From assembly GCA_022779305.1 (NCBI GenBank), contig JALFSW010000074.1:1-64000 (forward strand): a stretch of 64,000 nucleotides of DNA, in the 5' to 3' direction. Positions 9,048 through 17,388 of this stretch are shown here, piece by piece; position 1 is the first letter of the stretch; every line of letters starts with the position of its first letter. The notes beneath the pieces were generated by a model. It searched no databases. It saw nothing but the letters and a program-made list of their open reading frames with translations, and was not told the origin of the DNA. The position numbers were made by a program, and so were the translations under genes. The stretch comes from Prevotella sp. (GTDB taxonomy: Bacteria; Bacteroidota; Bacteroidia; Bacteroidales; Bacteroidaceae).

Positions 9048-9743
9048 CTATTGTTTATTCTTTTTTGCAAATTCCTCAGCTATTCTTTGCTGCTCATCAA
9101 AAAAATCTTGATTGGCTTTTCGTGAGAATTTGGTGTATTCATCAATCGTCATTGACTTATTACCTTTTGGTGCTGGCGCAACTTCCTTGTCTACTTTTTC
9201 TATGCTTTCTAAGGTCAAAATTCCATTATCAAATTCATAACTCACAATCAATCCAGGCAATCCACATTCTCCCAAAGGGCCGCAAGCAACAGGAAAGTCC
9301 ATCGTGAACCATGCTTTTTGCCAAGAATCATTTTTCTTTACCGCAAGCTTACAATTCCATCCAGCAACAACGCGCGTAGAGTCTAAAATCACCCATTCTT
9401 CTTTTGGAAGTTTATCCTTGATGAGGAATTTATTTCCAAACCTATCTGTTTGTTGAATCGTTGTGCTATCTTTAAAATTAATACCAACATAGACCTTTTC
9501 ATCCAACATGGTAATCATAAATACGCCTTTGGGAAGTTTTCTGTATGAGTATAGCCCATCTTTAAGTATCACCTCGAAATAACGAATGTCTTTTCTATAA
9601 CTTTCAGCCGAAGGATGACCAGGATCTACTACTCGTTGCGTTTGCACGTAATTTAACAATAGGGCTGTATTTGAGGAATTATCTTTTTGTGCAAAACCTG
9701 AAAGCGAAAAACTTAAAAAGAACAGAATAAATAGATGTTTCAT
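9048..9743 (-). CDS. GLPGLI family protein
   Basis: The 231-residue protein starts with a signal peptide (MKHLFILFFLSFSLSGFAQ) and carries the name-giving motif in ECGLPGLIVSYEF near residue 160. The C-terminal 40 residues are Lys/Glu-rich (FAKKNKQ end). Proteins of this family are exported and of unknown biochemical role; they are typically encoded next to outer-membrane receptors, as here. The gene is separated from a 29-residue peptide gene upstream by a terminator-like hairpin, so its expression may depend on readthrough. Confidence 0.85.
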   Translation of the reverse strand: MKHLFILFFLSFSLSGFAQKDNSSNTALLLNYVQTQRVVDPGHPSAESYRKDIRYFEVILKDGLYSYRKLPKGVFMITMLDEKVYVGINFKDSTTIQQTDRFGNKFLIKDKLPKEEWVILDSTRVVAGWNCKLAVKKNDSWQKAWFTMDFPVACGPLGECGLPGLIVSYEFDNGILTLESIEKVDKEVAPAPKGNKSMTIDEYTKFSRKANQDFFDEQQRIAEEFAKKNKQ

Positions 9744-9763
9744 AAGTGAAGAATTTAAGTAAA

Positions 9764-9800
9764 AAGGTTCTGTAAAACTTTTAAGATTTCACAGAACCTT
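9764..9800 (-). terminator. Hairpin with U-run between peptide gene and GLPGLI gene
   Basis: On the minus strand AAGGTTCTGT pairs perfectly with ACAGAACCTT 17 bases later and is followed by a short T run. It lies downstream of the 29-residue peptide gene and 20 bases before the GLPGLI start, where it would act as a terminator or attenuator. Confidence 0.65.
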
Positions 9801-9848
9801 ATAAATGAGTTGATTAATAATTTTCCTACATTGCTTACTCCATTAAAG

Positions 9849-9938
9849 TTACAACACTTTCAACATTACACCTGCGAGCATAGGAGCGGCAAAGAAGAAA
9901 TTCATTGCAAGCAATGCCATAAAAATTTTTCTCTTCAT
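9849..9938 (-). CDS. 29-residue hydrophobic peptide
   Basis: A short open frame starts MKRKIFMALLAMNFFFA and ends MLKVL, stop at 9849. It has the Lys/Arg N-terminus, hydrophobic core and small-residue end of a signal peptide, with only about seven residues after a possible Ala cleavage point. A full promoter sits 52 bases upstream and a terminator-like hairpin follows, so it forms its own small transcription unit at the head of the GLPGLI/TonB pair. It could be a secreted peptide, a small membrane protein or a leader for the hairpin. It resembles no family known to me. Confidence 0.5.
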   Translation of the reverse strand: MKRKIFMALLAMNFFFAAPMLAGVMLKVL

Positions 9939-9989
9939 AAATTTTAAATTTATTGGTTTATGATTTTCATATTTAAATATTATTTTTCG

Positions 9990-10021
9990 CAAAGGTGAAA
10001 AAGAAAAAATGAAACTCCAAA
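9990..10021 (-). promoter_or_regulatory. Promoter of the peptide/GLPGLI unit
   Basis: On the minus strand this is TTTG, 20 bases, CACCTTTG (one mismatch to TAnnTTTG), placed 52 bases before the peptide start codon. Confidence 0.55.
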
Positions 10022-10233
10022 TTTTTTAGAAAAAAGTTTTTAAAAAAATAATTTAAGCATATTTAAATAGTGATAGGTTTGTAGAAATTTATCATATAAC
10101 GTGGGAGTAATAATTTTTATTATAAGAAATGCACCCTTCTGCCCCACTCCAATTCATTCGTATCCATTGTTTGGGCTTAAAAGTTGTAAGTATTTATATT
10201 TCAATTACTTATAAAGAACGCAAATTACATTTT
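10022..10233. other. Intergenic stretch with no recognised gene
   Basis: Very AT-rich at its left end. I see no convincing reading frame, RNA gene or hairpin here before the repeat block begins. Confidence 0.5.
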
Positions 10234-10316
10234 GCAAGTGAGGCTCAGTTAGGATGCAAGTAAGGCTCAGTTGCTGGGCAAGTAAGGCTCACTTAGTTCG
10301 CAACTAAGCCTTACTT
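10234..10316. repeat. Palindromic intergenic repeat, GCAAGTGAG family (copy b)
   Basis: It contains GCAAGTGAGGCTCAGTT (10234-10250), GCAAGTAAGGCTCAGTT (10256-10272), GCAAGTAAGGCTCACTT (10278-10294) and the inverted arm AACTAAGCCTTACTT (10302-10316). It is one unit longer than the copy at 1005-1065 and directly abuts the terminal-inverted-repeat element at 10320. Confidence 0.8.
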
Positions 10317-10319
10317 CAA

Positions 10320-10400
10320 CCCAATTCGGTCATTAGAGACCAAAGGGAAGTGGAGAAAGAAGATAAAAAGAAAACCCTAATGGTCTAATGACCCATTTGG
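10320..10400. repeat. Dispersed repeat with terminal inverted repeats, short form (copy B)
   Basis: The ends are CCCAATTCGGTCATTAGAGA and, inverted, GGTCTAATGACCCATTTGG. It is about 81 bases, the same size as the copy at 902-981 and in the opposite orientation. Confidence 0.75.
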
Positions 10401-10443
10401 ATTTAACGAAAACATTGACATCTTGCGCCATCTATCTACGAAA

Positions 10444-10466
10444 AACGCTCCTCGAAAAGGAGCGTT
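10444..10466 (-). terminator. Terminator after argR
   Basis: AACGCTCCT and AGGAGCGTT form a 9-base stem around a 5-base loop, with T-rich flanks, 64 bases past the argR stop codon. Confidence 0.65.
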
Positions 10467-10529
10467 CTTGTTGCTTTAGACAAATGGTTTTTATCACTAA
10501 ATGCTATGAGTAACATTCGTTTTCAGACG

Positions 10530-11027
10530 TTAAGAAATCAAGCCATCTTCGTTTTTCACTTCAGGAACAATGACAGAAAGCGAGCGCAAAATAGATGCTT
10601 GCGTACTCCCTTCTTTGGTCACAATGAAGATGGTGTCGTCTCCGGCGATAGTTCCGAGAATATCTGGGAAATCGCTGTTGTCGATGTCATAGGCAATGGC
10701 ACTTGCATAGCCAGGTTTTGTTTTCAACACAGCAATCTGACCAGAAAACTTCACTGAACGATAACCACTGCGCCGAAGCATCTCCGTCAGGTTTTGATTA
10801 GAGTTGATGCGTTTATACATCGTGTCGTTTGGAAGTACATAAACATACTTCCCGCTCATCGATGCCGCTTTTGCAACTTTCAGTTGTTTGAGATCGCGGC
10901 TCAAGGTGGCTTGTGTCAATTTGTAACCTTCTTTCTTCAACTCTCTTATTACCTCATCTTGTGAACTCAATTCTTTGCTCGAAATGAGCATTTTTATGGC
11001 TTCTAATCTTGCTAATTTTTTCTTCAT
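10530..11027 (-). CDS. argR: Arginine repressor
   Basis: The 165-residue protein has an N-terminal winged helix-turn-helix (RLEAIKMLISSKELSSQDEV, then TQATLSRDLKQL). The C-terminal domain carries the arginine-binding and hexamerisation segment IAGDDTIFIVTKEGS. It would repress arginine synthesis genes in the presence of arginine. Length and order are normal for the family. It appears to be a single-gene unit with its own promoter (11077-11108) and terminator. Confidence 0.93.
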   Translation of the reverse strand: MKKKLARLEAIKMLISSKELSSQDEVIRELKKEGYKLTQATLSRDLKQLKVAKAASMSGKYVYVLPNDTMYKRINSNQNLTEMLRRSGYRSVKFSGQIAVLKTKPGYASAIAYDIDNSDFPDILGTIAGDDTIFIVTKEGSTQASILRSLSVIVPEVKNEDGLIS

Positions 11028-11076
11028 CTGCGTATAGATATGCTTTTGGCATGTGGAAAACTTGCCTTATTTTTTG

Positions 11077-11108
11077 CAAAATTATTCTTTAATTTTTGAA
11101 TATCCAAA
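11077..11108 (-). promoter_or_regulatory. Promoter of argR
   Basis: On the minus strand this reads TTTG, 20 bases, TAATTTTG, a full consensus match, 50 bases before the argR start codon. Confidence 0.65.
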
Positions 11109-11145
11109 TTCTAAGTAAGGATTTTTTGCATAAAAGTTATAAATA

Positions 11146-11189
11146 ACAGCGGAGACGACAGAATTAAAAACTTCTATCGTCTCCGCTGT
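11146..11189 (-). terminator. Strong hairpin after the Bax-inhibitor-like gene
   Basis: ACAGCGGAGACGA (11146-11158) and TCGTCTCCGCTGT (11177-11189) form a perfect 13-base GC-rich stem, 53 bases past the stop codon at 11242. Confidence 0.65.
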
Positions 11190-11241
11190 ATTGGATCATC
11201 TGTGATGGCTTTTTCGTAAACCACCTTTCATAAAGACATGT

Positions 11242-11964
11242 TTAATCTCTTCTACTACCAAAGAAGCGCAACAAGTAAAGAAAGAGATTAATGAAATCAA
11301 GATAGAGTGAAAGCGCACCAAGTAAAGCAATCTTCTGTGGTGTCTCGCCCGTATCGGGAGCCATCATGAGACTCTTTTTGATGTTCTGTGCGTCCCACGC
11401 TGTAATACCAGTAAAGATCAATACACCTGCACCGCTAACTATCAAATCCATCATCGTGCTCTTAAAGAATAGATTCACCACCCCAGCTATGATGAGACCG
11501 ATGAGTGCCATCATCAGAATGCCTCCCATGCGTGTGAGGTCTTTCTTCGTTGTAGACCCTATGAGTGCCATTGCCCCAAACGTTCCAGCTGTGATGAAGA
11601 ACGTTTTAGCAATCGAAGCAATGGAATAAAGGAAGAAAATGCTACCCAGCGTTGCTCCATTGATGAGTGAGAAGACGATGAAACAGAGCGTAGCCGTAGA
11701 CAAAGAAAGCTTGTGTATTCTTGATGAAAGGAAGAACACCAAACCAAATTCTGCAAAGATGAGGAGCATCATTGGTAGACGGCTTGAGAAAAGTAGCGAC
11801 AAAAGAGCAGGTGTTTCGCTCACTCCATAGGCAGTAACGCCTGTGATGATGAGTGCCATTGTCATCCACGTATAGACTTTACGCATAAGCATGGGGAAAG
11901 CATAGGACGTATCCCACTGACGACCGCTTGATTGCGAAGGATTTGAGAAATTGTTGTAGTTCAT
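11242..11964 (-). CDS. Bax inhibitor-1/YccA family membrane protein
   Basis: The 240-residue protein has seven hydrophobic spans after a hydrophilic Asn/Ser-rich N-terminus of about 30 residues. The family segment RKVYTWMTMALIITGVTAYG and the late span with ITAWDAQNIK fit the BI-1/YccA (TMBIM) fold. Bacterial members are inner-membrane proteins linked to ion leak and to control of membrane proteases. The exact role here is unknown. It stands alone between a terminator and a short untranslated stretch. Confidence 0.9.
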   Translation of the reverse strand: MNYNNFSNPSQSSGRQWDTSYAFPMLMRKVYTWMTMALIITGVTAYGVSETPALLSLLFSSRLPMMLLIFAEFGLVFFLSSRIHKLSLSTATLCFIVFSLINGATLGSIFFLYSIASIAKTFFITAGTFGAMALIGSTTKKDLTRMGGILMMALIGLIIAGVVNLFFKSTMMDLIVSGAGVLIFTGITAWDAQNIKKSLMMAPDTGETPQKIALLGALSLYLDFINLFLYLLRFFGSRRD

Positions 11965-12103
11965 TCTTGTTTTTGTTTTATGATTTTATTGTTATTGTTG
12001 ATAAGACAAAATATGTGCCATCACATCTACTTGTTATTAATCGTCAGATGCTTTTAACAAACTTTTATAACGTATAATGCGATGTTACATAGCTCATCCA
12101 TTC

Positions 12104-15100
12104 CTAAATCCTGATTTTTGCACTTGAAATCACTCCCAAATATTCTATGCAAACGATGTAAACGCCCTTTGGTAATCCTTCGATTGAAAGAACGTTATCC
12201 CGGTTTTGTCGCACTTTGCGCCCATCAATCGAAATCAGAGAGATGCAGTCACAAGGTAAGTTGGTTTTGAGTACATTATTTTCAATCGTGATATGCTGTT
12301 CATTGCTGCTAATTTGTTCTATACCACTACGAATACCCACATTGTATTCATCTGAAAGTTCAGACAATTCACCATCGCCATAGAATGCACGGATGCGATA
12401 AGATGCGTTATCGAAAGTCTGCACATCGGTAAATCGTGCCACATAAGGAAGGATAATGCCCGTGTAGAGCTGTTCTCCATTGCGATAGATGTTATAGCCG
12501 AGCAACGTTTTTGCATCTTCAGCGATGGTGAGTTGTGGTTCGTCTGTGATATTGGCAGTAATGAACCAGCTGCACTTTCCACGTTCGGGAGTCTTCGTTT
12601 TTGCATAAAACTCATATAAACTCTGCCATGTTTGCCCGTTGTCTTCAGAGAAAAGGTCACTCTTTCCTGGCACACAACTCTCATTATTTACATAGACCAA
12701 AGGCAACTGCATTCTGTCGTAGTCAAACACCTTCACGCCCACAATGAGTTCTTTGTTCTTATCAATACGGATAGGCGTTGCGAGCTTATGGGTGAAGTCT
12801 GTATTAAAGAGGAGGTTAGGAATGTTTTCTTCGCAGATAAGTTTTCCGTCTTCAAAAACCACAATGGCTGCATGGATGCCTTGCTCTTCCTTACTATCTT
12901 TATAATGGTTGATGTTCGTACTCACACCTGTGAGATATTTACCATCGAAATGTTCTAATTCAGCCTTCGTAAACTTATTCGCTCCGATGAGTTCCGCCCC
13001 CTTGTTGCCCAAGGTCAGCATCTCCTCATTCACACCTTGGATATAATTCAGCGGATAAGTTCCGCTGGCATCTTTCCATAACAAAGTAGCAGTTTGAATG
13101 TCATGAAAACCCATTATTCCATCAGGCGCAGCCTTTGTTATGGTTGTGCTTAGTTTAAAATTGTCGATATAAACATAGTATGCCGTTGCCCCTTCACCAT
13201 ATTTTCTCAATCGAAGTGTGAAAAGTTGTCCTGCCACATATTCAGAAATGTCGAAAGAATATTGCATGAACTGGGTAGGTAGGTCACCAATGCTAAATCG
13301 CCTTATAGATTTCCACGTTGCTCCCTTATCGGTTGAGACTTCGATTGCCAATGTGTCGGCACCCAAAGGGGCTGCATACAACTGACACTGAATGAGGAAC
13401 GAAAGGTTCACCCACTTATGCTTTGTTGCATCCATAGGTCGAGAAACAATGCCATTCTCATAAGGTTTATTCATATTGTTGCCCGCAACCAAGGCAGGAG
13501 AACGTTTGTAGCCATAGTAAGGGGCTGTTCCCCAGATAGCATCAATGCTACTTCCAATGCGCACAAATGGATTCCAAAAATGGGTTTGCAGCGATTGAGT
13601 ATCGAAATTATCGAAGAAAGGCAGTGCGTAGGTATCTGGAACAGAAACAGTTGCTGGCATTGATGCAGGCGAGAGAAATTCTTTTCCATCCTTATCTTCA
13701 AACACCGCTTCAATGGTGAACGTTGGAAAACCCGCTTTTACGTCTTTCAACACCAATTGCTCTTTTTCCGTTCCCTTGATGGTGTGTTGTGTTTTCAGTT
13801 TTCCATCTTCATAAATGTTATACTTCTTGAGCGTTAAACCATCGTATTTTTGTTTGTCAATTGCCCATGTGAGCGTTACCTCCTTCATGTTTTCAGAAAA
13901 AATTGAGGCGATGGATGGCGTGGCAGGAAATACCATATTGCGTGTTTCCATCCGTAGCACCCACGATTGAGGCGTTTGCCCAAGGGCTACATAGATGTCT
14001 TTGTTTCCTGCAATCGTGTTTCCATCGCCTGATATGGCAAAAGGTATGGCTTGTGTCTTATCAAGATAGCTAAGCGAGAAATCTGGTTGTAGTCCAGATG
14101 CAAAAAACCCCATCACGTAAGGAAGCTCAAAAAGCCTATCCGTTGCATATTGATAATAATAAGGGCGATTATAGGCATCATCACCAAAGGCGTAAAAACC
14201 ATACGTAACCACTCCTGCAATGTTGCCATTGTTATCAATCGGCATGGTTTGTACAGCTCCCTCCATATCAAACGTAGGTAGTTTGCGATAGGTTCCCGTT
14301 TGGGTATCGAAGATCCGGAAGTACATCGAACTACTGATTGAGAATGTGAAATATCTACCATTGGGACTCATGTCCAACACCCGCATATCGGCATAGTCGT
14401 CTGAGGCTGCATCCTCACCCACGGCATGCACCACTCGAGGCACACCATCTACCCAATAAATCGCATAGGTGTTATAATCAATCTGCACCGTACCCACGAT
14501 GATACGTCCGTTGGCAGAGATATAATTAGCACGTGCATTTTTCCCATTCTTTGGCAACGGGAGCAATGAAAGTTGCCATCTTCCATCTTTGGTTTCCGTC
14601 CATTTACAAGGTGTGAGAAGCGTAAAGTTACTACCCGCTGCATAGCCCACCACTGTTTTCCCGTCGGCACTCAATGCCGTGGCATAAGTTCCATCTTCGA
14701 GCTGTTTGAATTGTTTTCTATCAAGCTCGCCGTAGGGCAAGCGAGTTGCCACGCCATTCTTCCAAATTGTTGCCACATTGAGAGGAGCGGTTACATCTTG
14801 GTAGGTTATCATTTGATTGATGTCTTTTGAGGTACCACAAATCACACCATCGTCATTGACATCATCGAATTGTCCTGCTTTATCATATTGGTTGGCATCA
14901 AACGCTGTGAGCCACGAGAGTTGTTTGGTTTGCAAGTCATAGATAAATCCTGCGCTGTAAAGCCCATAAATACGATTTTTCAATCCGACGCCCACTACGT
15001 ACCTACCACTGGGCGACATACTCGTTCCATAGGTTTCCTTCCCAAGTTGTGTGAAATCTTTCGCTGCAAAAAGCCCTATAGCTTGCAACGTAAGTATAGC

Positions 15101-15127
15101 TAAACTGAGTAATGCTTTTCTCTTCAT
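12104..15127 (-). CDS. Large secreted protein with T9SS-type C-terminal domain
   Basis: The 1007-residue protein starts with a signal peptide (MKRKALLSLAILTLQAIGLF). The first 380 residues contain repeated beta-propeller-like stretches (SPSGRYVVG, SADGKTVVG, SGDGNTIAG). A fibronectin III-like region follows (about 400-490), then a jelly-roll domain of the choice-of-anchor type (PFFDNFDTQSLQTHFW, about 500-670). The last 70 residues (ISIDGRKV, LPKGVYIV, ending SSAKIRI) resemble the type A sorting domain that directs proteins through the type IX secretion system to the cell surface. The function is unknown; it may bind surface ligands. Confidence 0.85.
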   Translation of the reverse strand: MKRKALLSLAILTLQAIGLFAAKDFTQLGKETYGTSMSPSGRYVVGVGLKNRIYGLYSAGFIYDLQTKQLSWLTAFDANQYDKAGQFDDVNDDGVICGTSKDINQMITYQDVTAPLNVATIWKNGVATRLPYGELDRKQFKQLEDGTYATALSADGKTVVGYAAGSNFTLLTPCKWTETKDGRWQLSLLPLPKNGKNARANYISANGRIIVGTVQIDYNTYAIYWVDGVPRVVHAVGEDAASDDYADMRVLDMSPNGRYFTFSISSSMYFRIFDTQTGTYRKLPTFDMEGAVQTMPIDNNGNIAGVVTYGFYAFGDDAYNRPYYYQYATDRLFELPYVMGFFASGLQPDFSLSYLDKTQAIPFAISGDGNTIAGNKDIYVALGQTPQSWVLRMETRNMVFPATPSIASIFSENMKEVTLTWAIDKQKYDGLTLKKYNIYEDGKLKTQHTIKGTEKEQLVLKDVKAGFPTFTIEAVFEDKDGKEFLSPASMPATVSVPDTYALPFFDNFDTQSLQTHFWNPFVRIGSSIDAIWGTAPYYGYKRSPALVAGNNMNKPYENGIVSRPMDATKHKWVNLSFLIQCQLYAAPLGADTLAIEVSTDKGATWKSIRRFSIGDLPTQFMQYSFDISEYVAGQLFTLRLRKYGEGATAYYVYIDNFKLSTTITKAAPDGIMGFHDIQTATLLWKDASGTYPLNYIQGVNEEMLTLGNKGAELIGANKFTKAELEHFDGKYLTGVSTNINHYKDSKEEQGIHAAIVVFEDGKLICEENIPNLLFNTDFTHKLATPIRIDKNKELIVGVKVFDYDRMQLPLVYVNNESCVPGKSDLFSEDNGQTWQSLYEFYAKTKTPERGKCSWFITANITDEPQLTIAEDAKTLLGYNIYRNGEQLYTGIILPYVARFTDVQTFDNASYRIRAFYGDGELSELSDEYNVGIRSGIEQISSNEQHITIENNVLKTNLPCDCISLISIDGRKVRQNRDNVLSIEGLPKGVYIVCIEYLGVISSAKIRI

Positions 15128-15167
15128 ACGACGAATTAATTCTTGCTTAAATGGTTAAAAGATGCTG

Positions 15168-15175
15168 CAAATATA
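15168..15175 (-). promoter_or_regulatory. -7 element of the T9SS cargo gene
   Basis: TATATTTG on the minus strand, 41 bases before the start codon. No TTTG is visible at the usual upstream distance. Confidence 0.45.
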
Positions 15176-15220
15176 ATGAATTGATTTTAAAGAAAAAAAG
15201 ATTTTTAAACTTTTGTTTAA

Positions 15221-15412
15221 TCCAAATCGAACATTAGACCGACTGAGCTTCCTTTTTATTTTATTTATTAATTTCTCAACGGCTCACTTCTGTTTGTCGG
15301 CAGCTTATTCAGCGATTTCGCTTGAAGTAGTCCGCTACATCTGCGAGAAAACAATGAATAATCTGCACAGACCATCAGCCGCAATCAGTTTGGTATCTAA
15401 TGACCGAATGGG
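15221..15412. repeat. Dispersed repeat with terminal inverted repeats, long form (copy C)
   Basis: The ends TCCAAATCGAACATTAGACC and GGTATCTAATGACCGAATGG match the short copies, but the element is about 190 bases. The extra interior includes CTTGAAGTAGTCCGCTACAT and is shared with the copy at 58229-58421. No protein is convincing inside it. The bases between it and 15523 show nothing recognisable. Confidence 0.75.
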
Positions 15413-15522
15413 TTTAACGTGAGTACAACGAATTTAAAACAATATGAGTTTGACAAACGTCCTTTCTGAGCAACTTTTAAAATCGTAATGGGTCACGAAA
15501 AACAGAATAACATAGTTAGGAT

Positions 15523-15572
15523 GCAAGTGAGGCTTAGTTGCGTTGTAACTGAGGCTTAGTTGCAACACAACT
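15523..15572. repeat. Left half of a GCAAGTGAG-family repeat split by the prophage (copy c)
   Basis: It contains GCAAGTGAGGCTTAGTT, then AACTGAGGCTTAGTT, then GCAACACAACT, and stops where the copies elsewhere continue into the inverted arm. The missing arm (GAGCCTCACTTGC) is found at 56952-56964, at the far end of the prophage. Confidence 0.85.
15558..15572. other. attL core
   Basis: AGTTGCAACACAACT occurs here and again exactly at 56937-56951, flanking all phage genes. It is itself an imperfect palindrome (AGTTG/CAACT around five bases), as expected for tyrosine recombinase core sites. Confidence 0.8.
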
Positions 15573-15611
15573 AAAACACCCTGTTTTATGGTATATAAAT
15601 AGATAGCGTTT

Positions 15612-15630
15612 ACATATAACTAACATATAA
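15612..15630 (+). promoter_or_regulatory. Phased direct repeats near attL, possible integrase arm or Xis sites
   Basis: ACATATAA occurs at 15612-15619 and 15623-15630, start-to-start 11 bases or one helical turn, 40 bases inside the attL core. Phased repeats in this place suit integrase arm-type or excisionase sites, but this is inference. Confidence 0.35.
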
Positions 15631-15718
15631 ATATCGTGCTAATATACTGAATATTAGGTGTAAAATGAAAGGAGGTATTTTTATATCGTGGCTATACGTG
15701 GTTTTGAAATATTTGTTG

Positions 15719-15726
15719 TAATTTTG
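15719..15726 (+). promoter_or_regulatory. -7 element before the integrase gene
   Basis: TAATTTTG matches TAnnTTTG and lies 26 bases before the integrase ATG. No -33 TTTG is seen at 19-21 bases. Confidence 0.4.
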
Positions 15727-15752
15727 TTGCTTGAAACAAAAAGCAATATAAA

Positions 15753-16883
15753 ATGACAAATTCTAAAGACCCTATTAAATTGCGCAGGCGGTTGATGCCG
15801 TCGGGTGTTACTTCGCTTTATTTGGATATTTATCTAAAGGGAAAGCGGAGGTATGAGTATCTGAAACTCTATCTTATTCCTGAAAGGAATAATAAGGATA
15901 GGGCGAAGAATAAAGAAACGTTGAGGCTGGCAGAAGATGTGAGGGCAATGCGGATGGTGGCACTTCGTAATCGCGAGTTTGGATTTAAGAGCGAAGATAA
16001 GGAGAATACGCTTTTTTATACGTTCTTTCAGTCGCTTATCGAGGCACACGACAAGGGGGACGGTGTGAAAAGCGTTGATAGGTGGGTGGCGGCTTATCAA
16101 CATTTGCGGCTGTATGATGACAACGACTTTTTGACTTTCAGAGATATTACGCCCGAATGGGTGCTGGGTTTTAAAAACTATTTGGAGAAGAAAGCAAAGA
16201 CGATGAAGAAGAACCCACAACCGCTGGCGGTAAATACGCAGTTTTTGTATTTCTCAAAGCTGAGGGCGTGTATCAACAAGGCATTGGAGGAAAAGATAAT
16301 CACGGACAGTCCTATTGCGAATATTCCAAACATCAAGGCGGAGGAGAGCAAACGAATGTATCTGACGATTGAGGAGGTAAAACGATTGGCGGAAACGGAG
16401 TGCAAAAGCGAGGTTGTGAAAAGGGCGTTTTTGTTTTCTTGTCTGACAGGTTTGCGTATTTCGGACATTCAAAAGCTGACGTGGGGAGAGGTGCACCATC
16501 AAGGGGCGTTCACACGTTTGATATTCAAACAGAAGAAAACAGGGGGACAAGAGTATTTGGATATAAGTCCGCAGGCTGCCGAACTGATGGGCGGTGGCGG
16601 TAAGCGGAGCGAGGATAAGGTGTTTGCAGGTTTGCCACTATCAACAAAGGCGAACATTGTTATTCGTCCGTGGGTGGAGAAAGCTGGTATCAATAAGCGG
16701 ATAACGTTTCATTGCGCACGCCACACGTTCGCTGTGATGATGCTTGAATTGGGGACAGAAATCTACACGGTCAGCAAGTTGTTGGGACACCGCCTATTGA
16801 ACACAACGCAGGTATATGCAAAGATACTTGACAAGAGCAAACAAGAAGCGGTGATGCGTATTCCGAGTATCATAGCGAAATAG
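15753..16883 (+). CDS. Phage integrase, tyrosine recombinase
   Basis: The 376-residue protein has an N-terminal arm-binding region, a SAM-like core-binding domain at about 90-190 and a C-terminal catalytic domain. The catalytic residues are visible: Arg in TGLRISDIQ, Lys in KQKKTGGQEYLDI, His-x-x-Arg in HCARHTFAVMM, a later His in LLGHRLLNTTQ and Tyr in VYAKIL. It would catalyse integration and excision at the attachment sites lying 180 bases to its left. Its place at the end of the element, next to attL, is typical for temperate phages. Confidence 0.95.
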   Translation: MTNSKDPIKLRRRLMPSGVTSLYLDIYLKGKRRYEYLKLYLIPERNNKDRAKNKETLRLAEDVRAMRMVALRNREFGFKSEDKENTLFYTFFQSLIEAHDKGDGVKSVDRWVAAYQHLRLYDDNDFLTFRDITPEWVLGFKNYLEKKAKTMKKNPQPLAVNTQFLYFSKLRACINKALEEKIITDSPIANIPNIKAEESKRMYLTIEEVKRLAETECKSEVVKRAFLFSCLTGLRISDIQKLTWGEVHHQGAFTRLIFKQKKTGGQEYLDISPQAAELMGGGGKRSEDKVFAGLPLSTKANIVIRPWVEKAGINKRITFHCARHTFAVMMLELGTEIYTVSKLLGHRLLNTTQVYAKILDKSKQEAVMRIPSIIAK

Positions 16884-16945
16884 AAAAACCCACCTACACT
16901 CACGTGCAGATGGGAATACAATCTTAATGAAGTATATAGCACCTT

Positions 16946-17347
16946 TTAGAAAGATGCTGTATTTAATTCGAGTTTAATTTTTTCTATGCATTCAGATAAT
17001 TTTTTATATGTCTTTTCGCCCGCTTTTTTTACTCCGCTGTTGTATTGGCGCATCAGTGATGGATTGATGCCTGCACGTTTAGCGATTTCCGTAACATTGA
17101 GAAACGAAAAGTAATTAAAGAATGAGCGCAAATCATATTTGTATTCAAAGTTCAAATTTGTATATCTTTTGTCGTTTGGATAGTCCGCACGACATGCTTC
17201 AACAGCTTTCAAGAAATCTGCCTTTGCTTCATCGACTGAATTTCCCTCTCCTGCAACAAGTGAATAGTCGCCAATGGGCGTTTCGCTATAACAAGCATAA
17301 GTGCCATCAGTTCCGTATTCAATTGTAACTTTAACCCCTTTAGTCAT
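16946..17347 (-). CDS. hicB: HicB-type antitoxin
   Basis: The 133-residue protein has an N-terminal HicB fold (VTIEYGTDGTYACYSETPIG, degraded RNase H-like) and a C-terminal helix-turn-helix (VTEIAKRAGINPSLMRQYNSG). The first domain would bind and block HicA; the second would bind the operon promoter. It is encoded 41 bases downstream of the hicA gene, in the usual hicA-hicB order. It is convergent with the integrase. Confidence 0.88.
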   Translation of the reverse strand: MTKGVKVTIEYGTDGTYACYSETPIGDYSLVAGEGNSVDEAKADFLKAVEACRADYPNDKRYTNLNFEYKYDLRSFFNYFSFLNVTEIAKRAGINPSLMRQYNSGVKKAGEKTYKKLSECIEKIKLELNTASF

Positions 17348-17388
17348 ATTGTTTTATGTTTATAGTTTTGTTTTAGTATGCTCGGAGC

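Noticed and set aside
16884..16945. Terminator between the integrase and hicB genes
   Set aside because: CCCA and TGGG near 16890-16913 could pair, but the stem is only four bases, too weak to call.
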